A DNA stretch of 64,000 bases from positions 113,711,759-113,775,758 of the forward strand of contig NC_073305.1 of assembly GCF_027595985.1 (NCBI RefSeq). The letters are read 5' to 3'. Every line of letters starts with the position of its first letter. The stretch's first letter is position 1. Position numbers and translations under genes: made by a program. The stretch is from Sorex araneus (Eukaryota; Chordata; Mammalia; Eulipotyphla; Soricidae). Below the pieces are notes generated by a model. It was not told the DNA's origin. It did no database searches and saw nothing but the letters and a program-made list of their open reading frames with translations. This document shows, in pieces, positions 10,331 through 22,537 of this stretch.

Positions 10331-11510
10331 CTGTACTATCTATTCTCTTTTCTGCACTATCAGGATAAAGTTTTGACTTTCTAATTCAATTGATGAGTGA
10401 GATTGTCTGGTATTTGTCCTTCTCCCTCTGACTTATTTTGCTTAACATGGCACCCTCTTCTTCCATCTATTTTGCAGTAAGCTACATGGCTTCATCTTGA
10501 GTTTCAATGGCATATTATTCCATTATGATTATATACCATAATTTCTTGATTCATTTATTCATAATTGGGCATTTGGGTTGTTTCCATACGCTGGCTATTG
10601 TACTAAGCAAAGCAATGAACATAAATATGAATAAATTTTTCCAATTAATATTTTTGTTCTTTGGGGAAGATGCTAAGAAATGATATTGCTGGGCTGTATG
10701 GTAGTTCTAATCATTTTTGAGAAATTTCCTTATTGCTCTCCATTGAGATTGAACTAGAGGACATTCCCATAAACAATGAATGAGGATTCCTTTCTTATCA
10801 ACACTTGTTGTTGCAAATCTTTTTGACATACGCATTCTCACTTGCATGAGATAATAGCCCATTGTTGTTTTGACTTTCATTTCCATAATAAGAGTAAGTG
10901 ACCATGAGCACTTTTTCATAGGCAGAGTTTGAGGAATCATATGTGGTGCCAGATATTCAACTTGGGTCAGACATGTACAAGGAAAACATCCTGCCCACTT
11001 TATTATGTCTCTGGTCCCTCTTCCCATTCTTGTTTTCTGGGGTTTTATTTTCCTCTTGGTTTATTTATTTATTTATTTTCTCACATGTAATAATATTTCT
11101 TTTTTAACCTGAGTTTCTTGTGTCTTCTTAATTTGATGTAGTCTCATTTGTTTATTTTTGTTTTTGTTGACTTTGCCCCTAGAGGCAAAACACTAAAGAC
11201 ACCTCTGAGGTCCGTCTTGCAGAGAGTTCTGCCTGTTTTCTTCAGTGAATTTTTTTAGTGAAGCAAAGTAGTTTTAGTTTTAAAAATTTGAATGGATGCA
11301 GAGACAGAGACAAATAAGTTCTCAAGAGAGACGACAGGCTTTTCCAGAGTAGAAAAAGACTCCTCGATTATTTTATGGATTCTGGTCTAATCTCCAAGTC
11401 TTTTAGTCACTTTGAGTTAACTTTTGTGAATGATATGAGATGTGGTGCAATTTCATTTTTTTACATGTAGCTATTCAGTTTTTGCCATGCCACCAGTGAG
11501 TAATTTTTGA
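10331..11510 (-). mobile_element. Old L1 fragment (antisense)
   Basis: The plus strand reads as reversed ORF2 and 3' region: CATTCCCATAAACAATGAA, GTGACCATGAGCACTTTTTC, CCAAGTCTTTTAGTCACTTT. All frames are broken. A foreign segment may be inserted near 10925-11025. Confidence 0.65.
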
Positions 11511-11575
11511 AAAATTTTGAAAATTTTTGAAAATTTTGCTTTACTATTTATGACATTTTCTGATTTTTAGCACAT

Positions 11576-11850
11576 ACTATTTTGCACATACTATTTTGTT
11601 GGCAGGGGAGGCTCCCAAGCAATGCTCAGGAGATGCAGAGGCTCCGCCTGCAATTCTCAGCCACCCTGCATGTGATTCAATGCAAGCACCCACAGCCACA
11701 GGGCTGCTATGGCCCTGCAGTGCTGGGGGTTCAGTGATATAGGGGTAGGGGGGCCTCCAGGACCACACCCAGGGGTGCTGGGGAACCATGCAATGCTGGG
11801 AATAGAACCAGGGTGAGAGATGTGCTAGACATACGCCCTGACCCCAAAGC
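11576..11850 (-). mobile_element. Old SINE remnant
   Basis: The plus strand shows AGCAATGCTCAGGAGATGC, GAACCATGCAATGCTGGGAA and ACGCCCTGACCCC, a diverged reversed SINE. Confidence 0.5.
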
Positions 11851-12149
11851 ATACATTGTGACAATTCTTGCTTAATTTAAGACATTTGGACAGATTTTTC
11901 CCATAAATTTGTCCAGAATGAATTACACAAAATCAAATCAAAATTTACATGTTTTTCTACAGACAGTAAAGAGGCAAAAGCTGACAACTTTAGTCAACAC
12001 AAGCAAATATGTTAGGGAGGATTCTTACATGTTTTCAGAATTCAATCTCAGACACTGTAATTTCATACATTGCCTTTTTTGTTTTTTGTTTATTTAATCT
12101 GAGCAAATTAAAAGGTAAAGAGTTTTAATATTCTTCAAGCAATCTTCTT

Positions 12150-12840
12150 TAATTTTTTTATTTTATAATGTAGTTCACAATATTTTATTACAGTTAATAT
12201 TCAAATAACAATTCCACCACGATTACACCTTCCCACCCCCACATTTTGGATGTTTCCATCCCAAACCCCAATTCCTGCCCCAAAGCAGAACCGAAATAAC
12301 ATATTTTGTATTGTTTGTTATGCAAAACTGCTGAAAATGCTACTAAAAAGTATCTTTAGAGGAAAGAGTGTGAAAATTGTATTTTGTTGTATTTCACCCA
12401 GGGGCCATTAAGCCCTTCTATAAGAGATCACTAACATGTTGTTAAAGGTTGGCCTTGTGTGCTTTTACATATATATAACTGTAAAAAATATATATTTCTC
12501 TCTAATATTGGTTGCCTCCTACTTTGAATTCAATCAAATGTGGTGTGGGACTCTTGGAGTATGGGTAGGGTATGTGATATGAAGTGTCACGAGGTCCAGG
12601 AATAGGTTCACTCATGGGTGAGGTTCAGCCCCAGCGTGTGAAGCGCGGCCATGAGCATATCCATGGTTAAGTTCTGGAGGTTTTCAACTGCTGGGGCTGG
12701 GTCCCTTCGGGCGGGGAGGGGTCTCACCCACCCACCTCCAGGTTGCCAGGGTAAAACAGCCTGGAGCAGGGTCCAGCTAGCGGCATGGTTATGGCGAGTG
12801 TCATGCTATGCTCCCTTCTGGGAGAGAAGGACATGAGATC
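12150..12840 (-). mobile_element. Family D repeat, copy 1
   Basis: It aligns along its whole length with 48556-49205: TAATGTAGTTCACAATATTT, AAGCCCTTCTATAAGAGATC, GGTTGCCTCCTACTTTGAA and GGGAGAGAAGGACAT at the far end. The block TCACTCATGGGTGAGGTTC to GGTCTCACCC resembles the reversed 5' region of family C. Confidence 0.85.
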
Positions 12841-13084
12841 TTTTCGTGCAATCTTAAGTGAAATAGTGGACTTCTTCTCTGGAGTTTATTTCCACCAACG
12901 TTTTAAAAGCTCTGATCATATGATGCCAAAACAAAGTGGAGTAAGAAATACCCCATGGGGGGCAAGGGTGGCAAACAAAGTTGCCTTAGTGATTTTATTT
13001 TTTGCTTGTTTGGTTGGTTTTTGTTGTTGTTGTTTTGTTTTGGTTTTTTTTTTTTGAGCACAGCAAGTAGAGTTTATTTTTCAG

Positions 13085-13294
13085 TGAACTCTTTTTTAAT
13101 AGTAATTTTTATTTTTATTGAATCACAGTGAGATAAAGCATTACAAAGCTGTTCATGATTGGGTTTCAGTCATACAATGTTCCAATACCTATCCCTCCAC
13201 TAGTGTAACTTCCTAGCACCAATGTCCCCAGTTTCCCTCCCACCCAACTCCCAAGCCAGATGCCACCCCAGCCTGCCTCTATAGCATGCAGGCA

Positions 13295-13370
<76 letters not shown>

Positions 13371-13740
13371 CACTCGCTTGCTCTTGCTCTCTCATTTTAG
13401 GCATTATGGTTTGCAATACAGATACTGAAAGGTTTTTATGTATATCCCTTTACCTACTTTCAACACTCAGTTCTTGTTCAGTGATCATTTCACTAATGTT
13501 GTCATAATGGACCCTCCTCTATCTTAACTACCTTCTACCCCCTGCCATACCCTTGTGGTAATTTCAAACCATTGACCAGTCCTCCTAGCCCATTTTTCCT
13601 GGACTCGTGTATTACTTTCATACTATATCTTATACTCCCAAAAATAAATGCAGTCATTCCATATCTGTCCCTCTCCTGCTGACTCATTTTACTCAGCCTG
13701 ATACTCTCCATGCCCACCCACTTATAGGAAAATTTCATCT
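13085..13740 (-). mobile_element. L1 3' end with (CT)n expansion in the 3'UTR
   Basis: The minus strand encodes the ORF2 end (MESIRLSKMSQQERDRY) near 13660-13730, then a 3'UTR homologous to the other L1 copies. A pure (CT)n of about 70 nt lies inside the UTR. Confidence 0.85.
13296..13367. repeat. (CT)n microsatellite
   Basis: About 36 uninterrupted CT units. Confidence 0.98.
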
Positions 13741-13744
13741 GGTA

Positions 13745-14380
13745 GGTAAGTCAGGGTGATATGGAAAGTTTCTGACCACAAATAAGCCATTTGGTTTTTT
13801 CAAAAGCTACATGCCTGGAGGAATAAAAGCAGAGTTGACATTCTCAAATTGAACAGAGCCAAATCTTTCTATTAAAACAGTTATAGTGCTACTTGTATGC
13901 TGTATGAGAAAAGGTCACTGAGCAAAGAACAGAAAGACTATGCAAGAGCACACACTTAAAAAAATTTTAATGGGGTCTTTTCTCTTTATCATCTAATATC
14001 CTGAAATGGAACAGACTATGATTAATTTTATCACTATAAAAAATGGATAGATTTTTAAGAAGAAGTGTTGAAAATTATACTCTAGCTTTTCTACACTTAG
14101 AACAGCAGACACTTTGGAAGAGGGCACTGAAACAATGTAAGCGTAAAGCCCTATCATTTACAGTACTGCAAATTCTGGTACTTCAAATTTTAAAAATTAA
14201 TAAAAACATTTTAATGTTTTAATTAATCTTAATGAATAGCTTCCACTCATTCATAGAATTAATGAATCTATGAATTTATGAATTAATTCATCCAATGAAT
14301 TAATGTATAGCTTCCATTCATCCATAGAGTAAAGTAGGACCTAGTTCATTATAGTCTTGAGTTCACATTAAAAATAAAAA
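13745..14380. other. AT-rich unique sequence with a local duplication
   Basis: No exon or transposon recognised. A 30-nt segment containing ATAGCTTCCA is repeated at 14230-14259 and 14301-14330. Confidence 0.6.
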
Positions 14381-14384
14381 ATCT

Positions 14385-14900
14385 GGGGGGCTAGTTTACA
14401 GAGAAAGAGTAGAATCAGAAAGACATGTTTGATCCCCAGAACCACATATTGTCTCCTGAGACCTTCAGGGGTGATCTTTGAGCACAGAACCAGGAGTAAG
14501 CCCTAAGTACAGCTGGGTGTGGCCAAAAATTTTTTTTAATTTTTTTAAAAAATTGAAAGATAAGGCGGTTGGAGTGATAGCATGGCGGGTAGGGCATTTG
14601 CCTTGAACGCAGCCGACCCCGGGTTCAATTCCCAGCATCCCATATGGTCCCCTGAGCACGGCCAGGGGTAATTCCTGAGTGCAGAGCCAGGAGTGACTCC
14701 TGAGAATCACTGGATGTGACCCAAAAAACAAAAAAAAAAAGAGAGAGAGAAAGAAAGAAAGAAAGATAATACAGGAGGTAAGGCCATACTTTAGGGTTAA
14801 CTGGGTTCCCCTCCTCCCTAGTACCCCCCAGAATGATCCCTGAGCACAGAACCAGTACTAATTACTCAGCATAGCGAGGTATGCCCCGTCCCCCCACAAA
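14385..14900 (+). mobile_element. Three consecutive SINEs in one orientation
   Basis: An old copy (about 14385-14545), a younger type A copy (14563-14745, with GGGTTCAATTCCCAGCATCC and an A-rich/GAAA tail) and another old copy (about 14770-14900) lie head to tail. Confidence 0.75.
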
Positions 14901-14971
14901 CTAATACATATATAAATAAATAATCAGTGAACTTCGTTTAAGGAGACAGAGAATCTTTCAGAGCCTGTGAA

Positions 14972-15033
14972 TAGATAGATAAATAGACAGACAGACAGAG
15001 AGACAGAAAGATAGATAGATCGATAGATAGATC

Positions 15034-15089
<56 letters not shown>

Positions 15090-15090
15090 T
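14972..15090. repeat. (GATA)n microsatellite
   Basis: Mixed GACA/GATA units lead into about 20 nearly pure GATA units. Open frames across it are artefacts. Confidence 0.97.
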
Positions 15091-15664
15091 GCAAAGTCAT
15101 TCTTTTCAGTACAACCCCTTTATCTAGAATCAAGTAGTACTGACAGAAAAACAATTCTATGTGACTTTTGCTTTGTTGGGCGTGAATTTATCACAGTAAC
15201 TATAAGCTTTCAGTAATTACTAACACAGGATTGAATATTCCACGTGATCTTATAAATAATTTAGACAGGATTTGTGCTAGTGAAGAAATTTTTGCCAACA
15301 TTTTTAATCTTTTATGGAGGCTGGGGGAAACACACCCAGTGAGCAATGTTCTGGGATTACTCCTGGCTCTGCACTCAGGAATTATTGCCTCTTCTACTTT
15401 TATTTCCCCTGTCCAGAATCCTGCTTCCCTGTATATATATTCTTGTTCTCTTTCTTTATTTCACAGTTCGCAGCACCCACCATTTCTAAATGTTTTACTC
15501 TCTCTTCTTCTCTCCCTCTCTCTCTCTTTTTGTCTCTCTCTCTCTGTTTTTCTCTCTTCACCCCAAACCCCCACAAGCTACATGAGAACATATATTTATT
15601 TGTCTTTTTTGATCAGTTCTACATTGTCAGTGTCTGAAAGAGTGACTGGTAGAAAGAAGGCACC

Positions 15665-15850
15665 CCGAGTGCTGGGGAGATAGTTCAAAGGACTGGAGCA
15701 CATTCCTGATATGCAGAGACCCTGAGCTCAATTTGGCATGCTCTGGTTCCCAAACACTGCCAGGTATGGCTCTGGTGGCCCCCAGCACCACTCACTAGAG
15801 CATTGAGCCAGTTGAGTCAGGTATCACTTCACTTGAGGGGCCTCAACACA
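15665..15850 (+). mobile_element. Old SINE remnant
   Basis: Diverged tRNA-like start (GTGCTGGGGAGATAGTTCAA) followed by AAACACTGCCAGGTATGGC and CCCCCAGCACC. Confidence 0.5.
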
Positions 15851-15884
15851 GCAACAAATTTAGGCAACCAATTTTACCTATTGA

Positions 15885-16755
15885 ATGAAAAAAAAGAATG
15901 GATGATTGCTCCACTTCATAAAACTTGACATCCCAAAATCCCTTTCTTCTCCTTCCCATACTTCCTAATAGCATATAAATCCTTCAATTCATCATACCAA
16001 AAATCTAAGTCACTTTCAGCCAACCCTCTCTTCATCTTATCCCTGTTTCATAAAGTATCAAAGTATGTAAGTCATTTAGAATCCGACTCACACACTTCTT
16101 TCTGCCTATTCCAATTTCCACTTCACCAAGCCTAGTCAAGGTCTTACCATCTCTTGTGTCTAGATTGCCTTCGACCTTCAAGTCTCTCTTAACTCCACCT
16201 CAACTCTCTATTCTTCCATTTATTCCCCACACTGATCAAAACTAAGATCATGAAAACACACAGGTCAGATCATATTATGCCCCTTTTCTAAATCATCATC
16301 ATGGAATTTAAGGCTGTTCTAACAGTCCTGTAACCCTTATCTAACTACTTGCACTGTAGTGGCCAGCCATACTGGACAGTCCTACATCCCAAAACTATAA
16401 AATGCCACTACAATTGCAAGCCTTGCTTGTGTTGTGCCTTAGTCACTGGAGCCAAATCAGCAGTTATTTTTTCTAGGACGTATTTTTTAAAATCTCTGTG
16501 ACTGTGTGTCTGTCTGTTGAACTCTCTCTCTCTCTCGCCCCTCTCTCTCTATCTCCCTCTTTGTTGATAACTATTTTAGCATGTAGCCATTTATCTTAAA
16601 TGTTGAATGTTTCTCACCAAAAACCCAAATCCTGAAAGCTGGGAGCAGGCATTTGTGCAACAGTATACTGCAACACAAACTGCAGGGTTTGGGCATACAG
16701 GCATACAATTGTGAGAAGGAAATGTGTACCAACATCTCAGTGAAATGCAAGTTCA
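15885..16755. other. Unique sequence, mostly unannotated
   Basis: About 870 nt with a short CT-rich patch at 16525-16560. No exon, repeat or regulatory signal could be named. Confidence 0.55.
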
Positions 16756-16776
16756 TATAGAAAGTACCCCATGGTG

Positions 16777-17899
16777 AAGGGATATTTACACAATACCCAT
16801 CAGATAAGGGGTTGATATCAATGGTATATAAAGCACTGGTTGAACTCTACAAGAAGAAAACATCCAACCCCATCAAAAAATGGGGCGAAGAAATGAACAG
16901 AAACTTTACCAAGGAAGAGATACGAATGGCCAAAAGGTACATGAAAAAGTGCTCTACATCACTAATCATCAGGGAGATGCAGATCAAAACAACCATGAGA
17001 TACCACCTCACACCACAGAGGCTAGCACACATCCAAAAGAACAAAAGCAACCGCTGTTGGAGAGGATGTGGGGAGAAAGGGACCCTTCTACACTGCTGGT
17101 GGGAATGCCGACTGGTTCAGCCCTTTTGGAAAACAATATGGATGATTCTCAAAAAATTAGAAATTGAGCTCCCATTTGACCTAGCAATACCACTGCTGGG
17201 AATATATCCCAGAGAAGCAAAAAAGTATAGTCGAAATGACATCTGCACTTATATGTTCATCGCAACACTCTTTACAATAGCCAGAATCTGGAAAAAACCC
17301 GAGTGCCCTAGAACAGATGACTGGTTGAAGAAACTTTGGTACATCTATACAATGGAATACTATACAGCTGTTAGAAAGAATGAGGTCATGACGTTTGCAT
17401 ATAAGTGGATCAGCATGGAAAGTATTATGCTAAGTGAAATGAGTCAGAAAGAGAGAGACAGACATAGAAAGATTGCACTCATCTGTGGACTATAGAATAA
17501 TAGACTATAAGACTAACACCCAAGAATAGTAGAAATAAGTACCAGGAGGTTGTCTCCATGGCTTGGAGGCTGGTCTCTCATTCTGGGCAACTCAGAGAAG
17601 GGAACACCAAGTAAAATGTGGTTGGAGATCATGTGGGGGAAAGATGATGTGGGCCGAATATAGACTAGAGACTGAACACAATGGCCACTCAACACCTTTA
17701 TTGCAAACCACAACACCTAATCAGAGAGAGAGAACAAAAAGGAATACCCTGCCATAGTGGCAGTGTGGGGTGGGGGGAGACGGGACTGGGGAGGGGGGGA
17801 GGGATGTTGGGTTTACATGAGCACAAAAATGTATAAATCTGTAACTGTACCCTCACGTTGACTCACTAATTAAAAATAAACTATTAATTAAAAAAAAAA
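16777..17899 (+). mobile_element. Young 5'-truncated L1 insertion
   Basis: The element carries the ORF2 C-terminus, a 3'UTR and an A-rich end (AATTAAAAAAAAAA). A perfect 17-nt duplication, GAAAGTACCCCATGGTG, lies at 16760-16776 and 17900-17916. It is the best preserved L1 in the window and sets the reference for the others. Confidence 0.97.
16779..17495 (+). pseudogene. L1 ORF2 C-terminal fragment, open to its stop
   Basis: The frame stays open for 238 codons to the natural stop. It includes [31 protein letters not shown], the ORF2 cysteine motif CX3CX7HX4C (from CWRGC to WWEC, about 17058-17109), [12 protein letters not shown] and [11 protein letters not shown]. The endonuclease and reverse transcriptase domains are missing through 5' truncation, so it cannot mobilise itself. 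Confidence 0.95.
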
Positions 17900-17916
17900 G
17901 AAAGTACCCCATGGTG

Positions 17917-18235
17917 TGATCAGATAGGATTCTCAAGCTGATTCAGGAAGGACACATTGACTCAATGAGTGCACATCTTGAGCTAATGTTTACTCATAAT
18001 TCAGACCAAATTATAAAACAACATTAAGGCAGATCTACTATGTATCCCCTGTCTAGATTCGTGCAGTCTACAATCTATTATTTATGGCACTGGTCACAAT
18101 AATATGACAGATAAGTTCTTCCATCCCCACTATCACCATCACACCTGCCCATACTGGATTGAGCAACTACCAAGCTATGAAATAGAATGACTACTTATAT
18201 AAGTAAATCAAACTGCAAAATATTAAAAGGCAGAA
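17917..18235. other. Unique sequence between two L1 copies
   Basis: About 320 nt without any recognisable element. Confidence 0.5.
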
Positions 18236-18237
18236 AA

Positions 18238-19130
18238 TTGGTGGGACAGCAGAAACACCATCTGCACTCCTATGTTCATTGCAGCGCTATTCACAATAGC
18301 CAGAATCTGGAAACAACCTGAGTGCCCAAGAACAGATGAATGGATAAAGAAACTATGGCACATCTACACAACGGAATACTATGCAACTGCTAAGAAAATT
18401 GAAATCATGAAATTTCCCTATTAATGGATGGACATGGAGAGTATCATGCTGAGTGAAATGAGTCAGAAGGAGAGGGACAAATATTGAATGACTGATTCAG
18501 GCTGGAACTATAGTACAGGGGGGAGGGAATTTGCCTTGCATGTGGCCAATGGAGGTTTGATCCCCAGCATCCTATATGATCCCCCAAGCAACGCTAGCAG
18601 TAATTCCTGAGTGCAAAGCCAAGAGTAAACACTGTGCATTGCCAGATGTGACCCAAAAAGCAAAAATAAATGAAAAATAAATAAATAAAAAGAATAACTG
18701 CGTTCATTTGTGGTATATAAATATATATATATATAATAGAAGTGTGTGGGAGGTGGAGGGTAGGTAAGATAGAGAAGAGATCAGTATGACAATAATAGCT
18801 GGGAATTATCATGCTGGACAAGATCTGAGGGTTAAAAGGAGGTGAAGGGATATTCTTGACAACTTCTCAGTATCAATATTGTAAACCACAATGCCCAAAA
18901 GGAGAGAGACAGAGACAGAGAGAGAAGAAAAGTGCCCACCAAGGGGGCAGGCTGGGAGGTGGGGAACTGAGGGGTGATGGGAGGGAACCTGAGGACCCTG
19001 GTGCTGTTAAATGTACTCTGGTGGAGGGGTGGGTGTTAGAATACTGTATGGCTGAAATCTATTCATGAACAGATTTGTAGGGGTCTACCTCACAGTGATT
19101 CAATAAAAAAGTAAAAAAGAAAAAGAAAAA
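18238..19130 (+). mobile_element. L1 ORF2 3' end and 3'UTR, split by a SINE
   Basis: ORF2-like sequence (CTGCACTCCTATGTTCATTG to AGTCAGAAGGAGAGGGACAA) runs to 18480 and resumes after the SINE at about 18695. The 3'UTR ends in CAGTGATTCAATAAAAAAG. A stop is visible in the ORF2 part (CCCTATTAATGG). Confidence 0.87.
18500..18690 (+). mobile_element. Type A SINE inserted in L1
   Basis: Diverged head (GGCTGGAACTATAGTACAG), CAGCATCCTATATGATCCCC, and an A-rich tail of AAATA units. Confidence 0.82.
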
Positions 19131-19410
19131 AGAATATTGATGGGAGATGAGATGGATGGAGTGGGAAGAATATTTTCATGCAATTTTTAAATTTTAAATT
19201 TTAAAATGAAAAGAAAATTCATTTTATTTTGTTTTATTGCATCTGATTCATTGTAGTTACAATTAAACACATAGACAGACAAATGCATAAATGCACCACC
19301 GTGAGCATTATCAACATGGCTTTTTTCTTTTAATGTTTTTCTTTCTTTTCTTCCTTCATTTGACTCATCTCTCTCTTCAATTAATCTTTAGGATGCCCTT
19401 GTTAACAATC

Positions 19411-20068
19411 TTTATCATCATCATCCCGTTGATCGTCGATTTTCTCGAGCAGTCTCAGTAATGTCTCCATTCGTCCTAGCCTTGAGATTTTAGAAGCCTT
19501 TCTTTACTCGTCCTTCCCAATGTTGCCGCATTAGAGGCTCTTTCAGGGTCAGGGGAATGAGACCCATCATTGTAACTGGCTTTGGCAAATGAATACGCCA
19601 CGGAGAGCTTGCCAGGCTCTCCCGTGTGGGCAGGAAACTCTCGGTAGCTTGCCAGGTTCTCTGAGAGGGAGAACTAGGCTATAAGATGTCACTTCTGGGA
19701 GCTTGTTTTTATAGTCTCTGGATGTTGGCCATTTATGGGATTACACAGGCCGGGACAGTTTCTGGGTGTGACCACCTAGCTACTGGAAAATGGAGGATCT
19801 GGGAGGAAGAGGCCCAGTCCCGATCTGAGCAGGCTTGGATATCTCAGCCCTTGGGTCTCGCACACCTGGGTTCTTCTGCTGGTTCCTTCATGCGTGAGGC
19901 TTGTCTGAATGTGTGTAGAGGGGCCTTGAACATGGCTGTGGCTGGTTTCCAGAAGTCTTTGGGTGCCAGGGCTTTGCTTGGGGCAGGGAGAGAAACTCAA
20001 CCCAGCCCTCTAAGGGGCCCCGGTAAAGACAGCCAGACGTGGGGCCAAGAAACTCTGCCATTTTATTC
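19411..20068 (-). mobile_element. Family C composite repeat (subtype 1)
   Basis: It aligns with 4797-5470 almost end to end: ATCCCGTTGATCGTCGATTT, CTCTTTCAGGGTCAGGGG, CTATAAGATGTCACTTCTG, GGATGTTGGCCATTTATGG, AAGAAACTCTGCCATTTTA. Confidence 0.88.
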
Positions 20069-20114
20069 ATAATATCACAAAATAAAGCTGGATTTTTTTA
20101 AGCCAGAAATCAGG

Positions 20115-20300
20115 GACTAGAGTGGTAGCACAGCGGGTAGGGTGTTTGCTTTGCAGGTGGCTGAGCCGGGTTCGATTCCCAGCATCCCACATAGTTCCCT
20201 GAGCACCGCCAGAAGTAATTCCTGAGTGCATGAGCTAGGAGTAACCCTTGTGCATCGCCAGGTGTGACCCAAAAAGCAAAAGAAAGAAGAAAAAAGAAAA
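20115..20300 (+). mobile_element. Type A SINE
   Basis: A-box and B-box intact (GGGTTCGATTCCCAGCATCC). A perfect 15-nt duplication, AAGCCAGAAATCAGG, lies at 20100-20114 and 20301-20315. Confidence 0.95.
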
Positions 20301-20663
20301 AAGCCAGAAATCAGGTTTTGTAGAAACAGCAAGAAGTGCCTATGTTTTCATGGCAACAACCAAAAGGCATGCCATGGGCCTGCTCTTTCCTGAGGGAAAA
20401 CAGCACCAGAAATACAAGCTACTCAGTACCACCATCTGTGCAGTCCTTGAAAGGTGAAATAGGAGAAATTTGGAACATTCACCTATTCAAATAAAACCAT
20501 ATACCAGACAGCAATGCCAAAGAGAAATGGGTGACACCAAAAGGCAGGACACAAAGAAGACTACGGCTATGCCACAGGACTGTGCCTGAAGCCTGGGCAG
20601 GGCACTACCAGACCTGCCAGCTGTCCATGCAGAAGCATGCCCTTGTACAGCTTAAGATATATT

Positions 20664-20905
20664 GGGGCTGGAGCAATAGCACAGCAGATAGGGCATTTGC
20701 CTTGCATGTGGCTGACCCGTGTTCGATTCCCAGCATCCCATATGGTCCCCTGAGCACTGCCAGGGGTAATTCCTGAGGGCAGAGCCAGGAGTGACCCCTG
20801 TGCATTGCCAGGTGTGACCCAAAAAGAAAAAAAAATATATGTGTGCACGCATGCATGTGTGTGCATGTAAGTGTGTATGCATGTGTGCATGTGAGTGTGT
20901 CTGTA
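20664..20905 (+). mobile_element. Type A SINE followed by a TG-rich tract
   Basis: The SINE runs 20664-20835. Its A-rich tail passes into an imperfect TG/CATG tract to about 20905. Confidence 0.9.
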
Positions 20906-21000
20906 TGGTGAAGAAAAGACCCTGCCACTCAGGCAACATTCCCCCAGAGGTAGGGGCTGAATCAGCCAGAACCAGCCTTCTTGAATAATGTGGGAAGATA

Positions 21001-21180
21001 AGCTAGAGAGACAGTACTGCAGGCAGGGCCCTTGCCTTATTCGTGGGCAACCCGGGATCAATATCTGGGAACCCATATGGTGGCCAAGCCCTGTCATGAG
21101 TGATCCCTGAGTGCAGAGATAGGAGGAAGCCCTGAGCATCTCTGGGTGTGGCCAGATATGGCCAGGAGGGAAAAAAAACA
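21001..21180 (+). mobile_element. Old type A-like SINE
   Basis: AGCTAGAGAGACAGTACTGC, CAACCCGGGATCAATA and CTGGGTGTGGCCAGA are recognisable. Confidence 0.65.
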
Positions 21181-21289
21181 AAGAAAAATAATAAATAATG
21201 TAGGAAGAATGAACAATTTAGTGTGAATTTCTGCAAAGGCACACAATGGTAAATCTATATGCTAGCCATATTAATAATCATACATACAC

Positions 21290-22330
21290 AAGAGTTTGTA
21301 ATTATTGTCTTTATAGAAATTTAATTATTTTATGTGCTCTTAGAATCTTTCTTTTGTCACTCTTATCACCCCATAGAAATTCATCCAAATCAACAGAATA
21401 GGTAGATTCAATTTTTCTTTGTGTGGCTACATAAAATTTCATGATCTGTCTATTGCACAATGGTGTTCATTTTGGTTCTATATTTTCTCAATTTATAATC
21501 CATGCTACAATAAGCATAAATACACAAGTATACTAAATAGTGGTATATTTGTAATAAGGGCTAGAATTCCTGGAGTGCAATATAACTATTTTTCATTTCA
21601 AATATGTTGCCATGTGTTATATCATTGAAAGGCTTTAACCAGGCATATTTTCACCTGCAATGAATGAAAGACCCTTTGACCCATATCTCCCCCAGCAATA
21701 GGTGTTACTGAGCTTTTCAATTTCAATCTGTTCAACAGTAACAAGATGACATCTTGGTGTTACATTTTTATCTTTGTGGCACTAGTGAAAAACGTTTTTT
21801 GTTTGTTATCTGTCTGAATTTCTCTTCTGTGAATTGCTGATTTCTACTTTTGAGTGTATCTCTATTGGAGTCCTTTGGCAACTTGTTTCTACTTATAAGT
21901 TTTCTCTTAGTATTACAAAACTTGGAATATTAAATAACAATGTAAATGTTAACACTTTGTTGCTCTGCCTGAAAGTATTTTCCCAAAGCTTTCATTTGCA
22001 TTTTGACTTACTTTATAGTACCTTTTGTCATATTTACATAATCAAATATTCTTATTTTAAACATTTTTAGGTTTCTAATCATAGTCAAGATATCTCTAGA
22101 CCCTAGATTTTTAGTAGTCAACTACTTTTTTCTTGCAGAATACTAAAATTTTTGAATTAAGTGTTTAACCATTTATAATTTAAGATGGGAATAATTTAAG
22201 TATAATTTAATTCTGATTTTAATAGGAAACTTATCAACTAATTTATCAGTCAGTTTCTTAATTTCTTCCTTCTGAACTTATATATCTGCATGCTTTTTAT
22301 TTAGTATCCCATAAAAAATGAAAAATGTCT
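21290..22330 (-). mobile_element. Old L1 fragment (antisense)
   Basis: The reversed L1-like pattern is rich in T, with CTACAATAAGCATAAAT, CCCTTTGACCCATATCTCC and TTTCCCAAAGCTTTCATTTG. It is heavily decayed. Confidence 0.55.
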
Positions 22331-22362
22331 TTAGAGCCTGCTTTTCTTTATCCATTTATTTA

Positions 22363-22537
22363 TTTCATTTTTTTTCTTTTTGGGTCACACCCAGCTATAC
22401 ACAGGGGTTATTCCTGGCTTTGTACTCAGGAATTATTCCTGGCGGTGCTCAGGGGACCATATGGGATGCTGGAAATTGAACCCGGTCGGCTTTGTGCAAG
22501 GCAAATGCCGTACCCACTGTGCTATCGCTCCAGCCCC
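22363..22537 (-). mobile_element. Type A SINE
   Basis: The plus strand shows poly(T), GGGTCACACCCAGC, and the reversed head ending CTATCGCTCCAGCCCC. Confidence 0.93.

Noticed and set aside
15231..15683. 150-codon plus-strand open frame
   Set aside because: It crosses a SINE-like piece and a CT-rich low-complexity stretch. There is no domain and no splice sites.
20567..21181. A 204-codon minus-strand open frame
   Set aside because: It reads through two antisense SINEs and a TG/CATG tract. Similar peptides (GITPGSAQGTIWDAG) recur wherever the SINE lies antisense.
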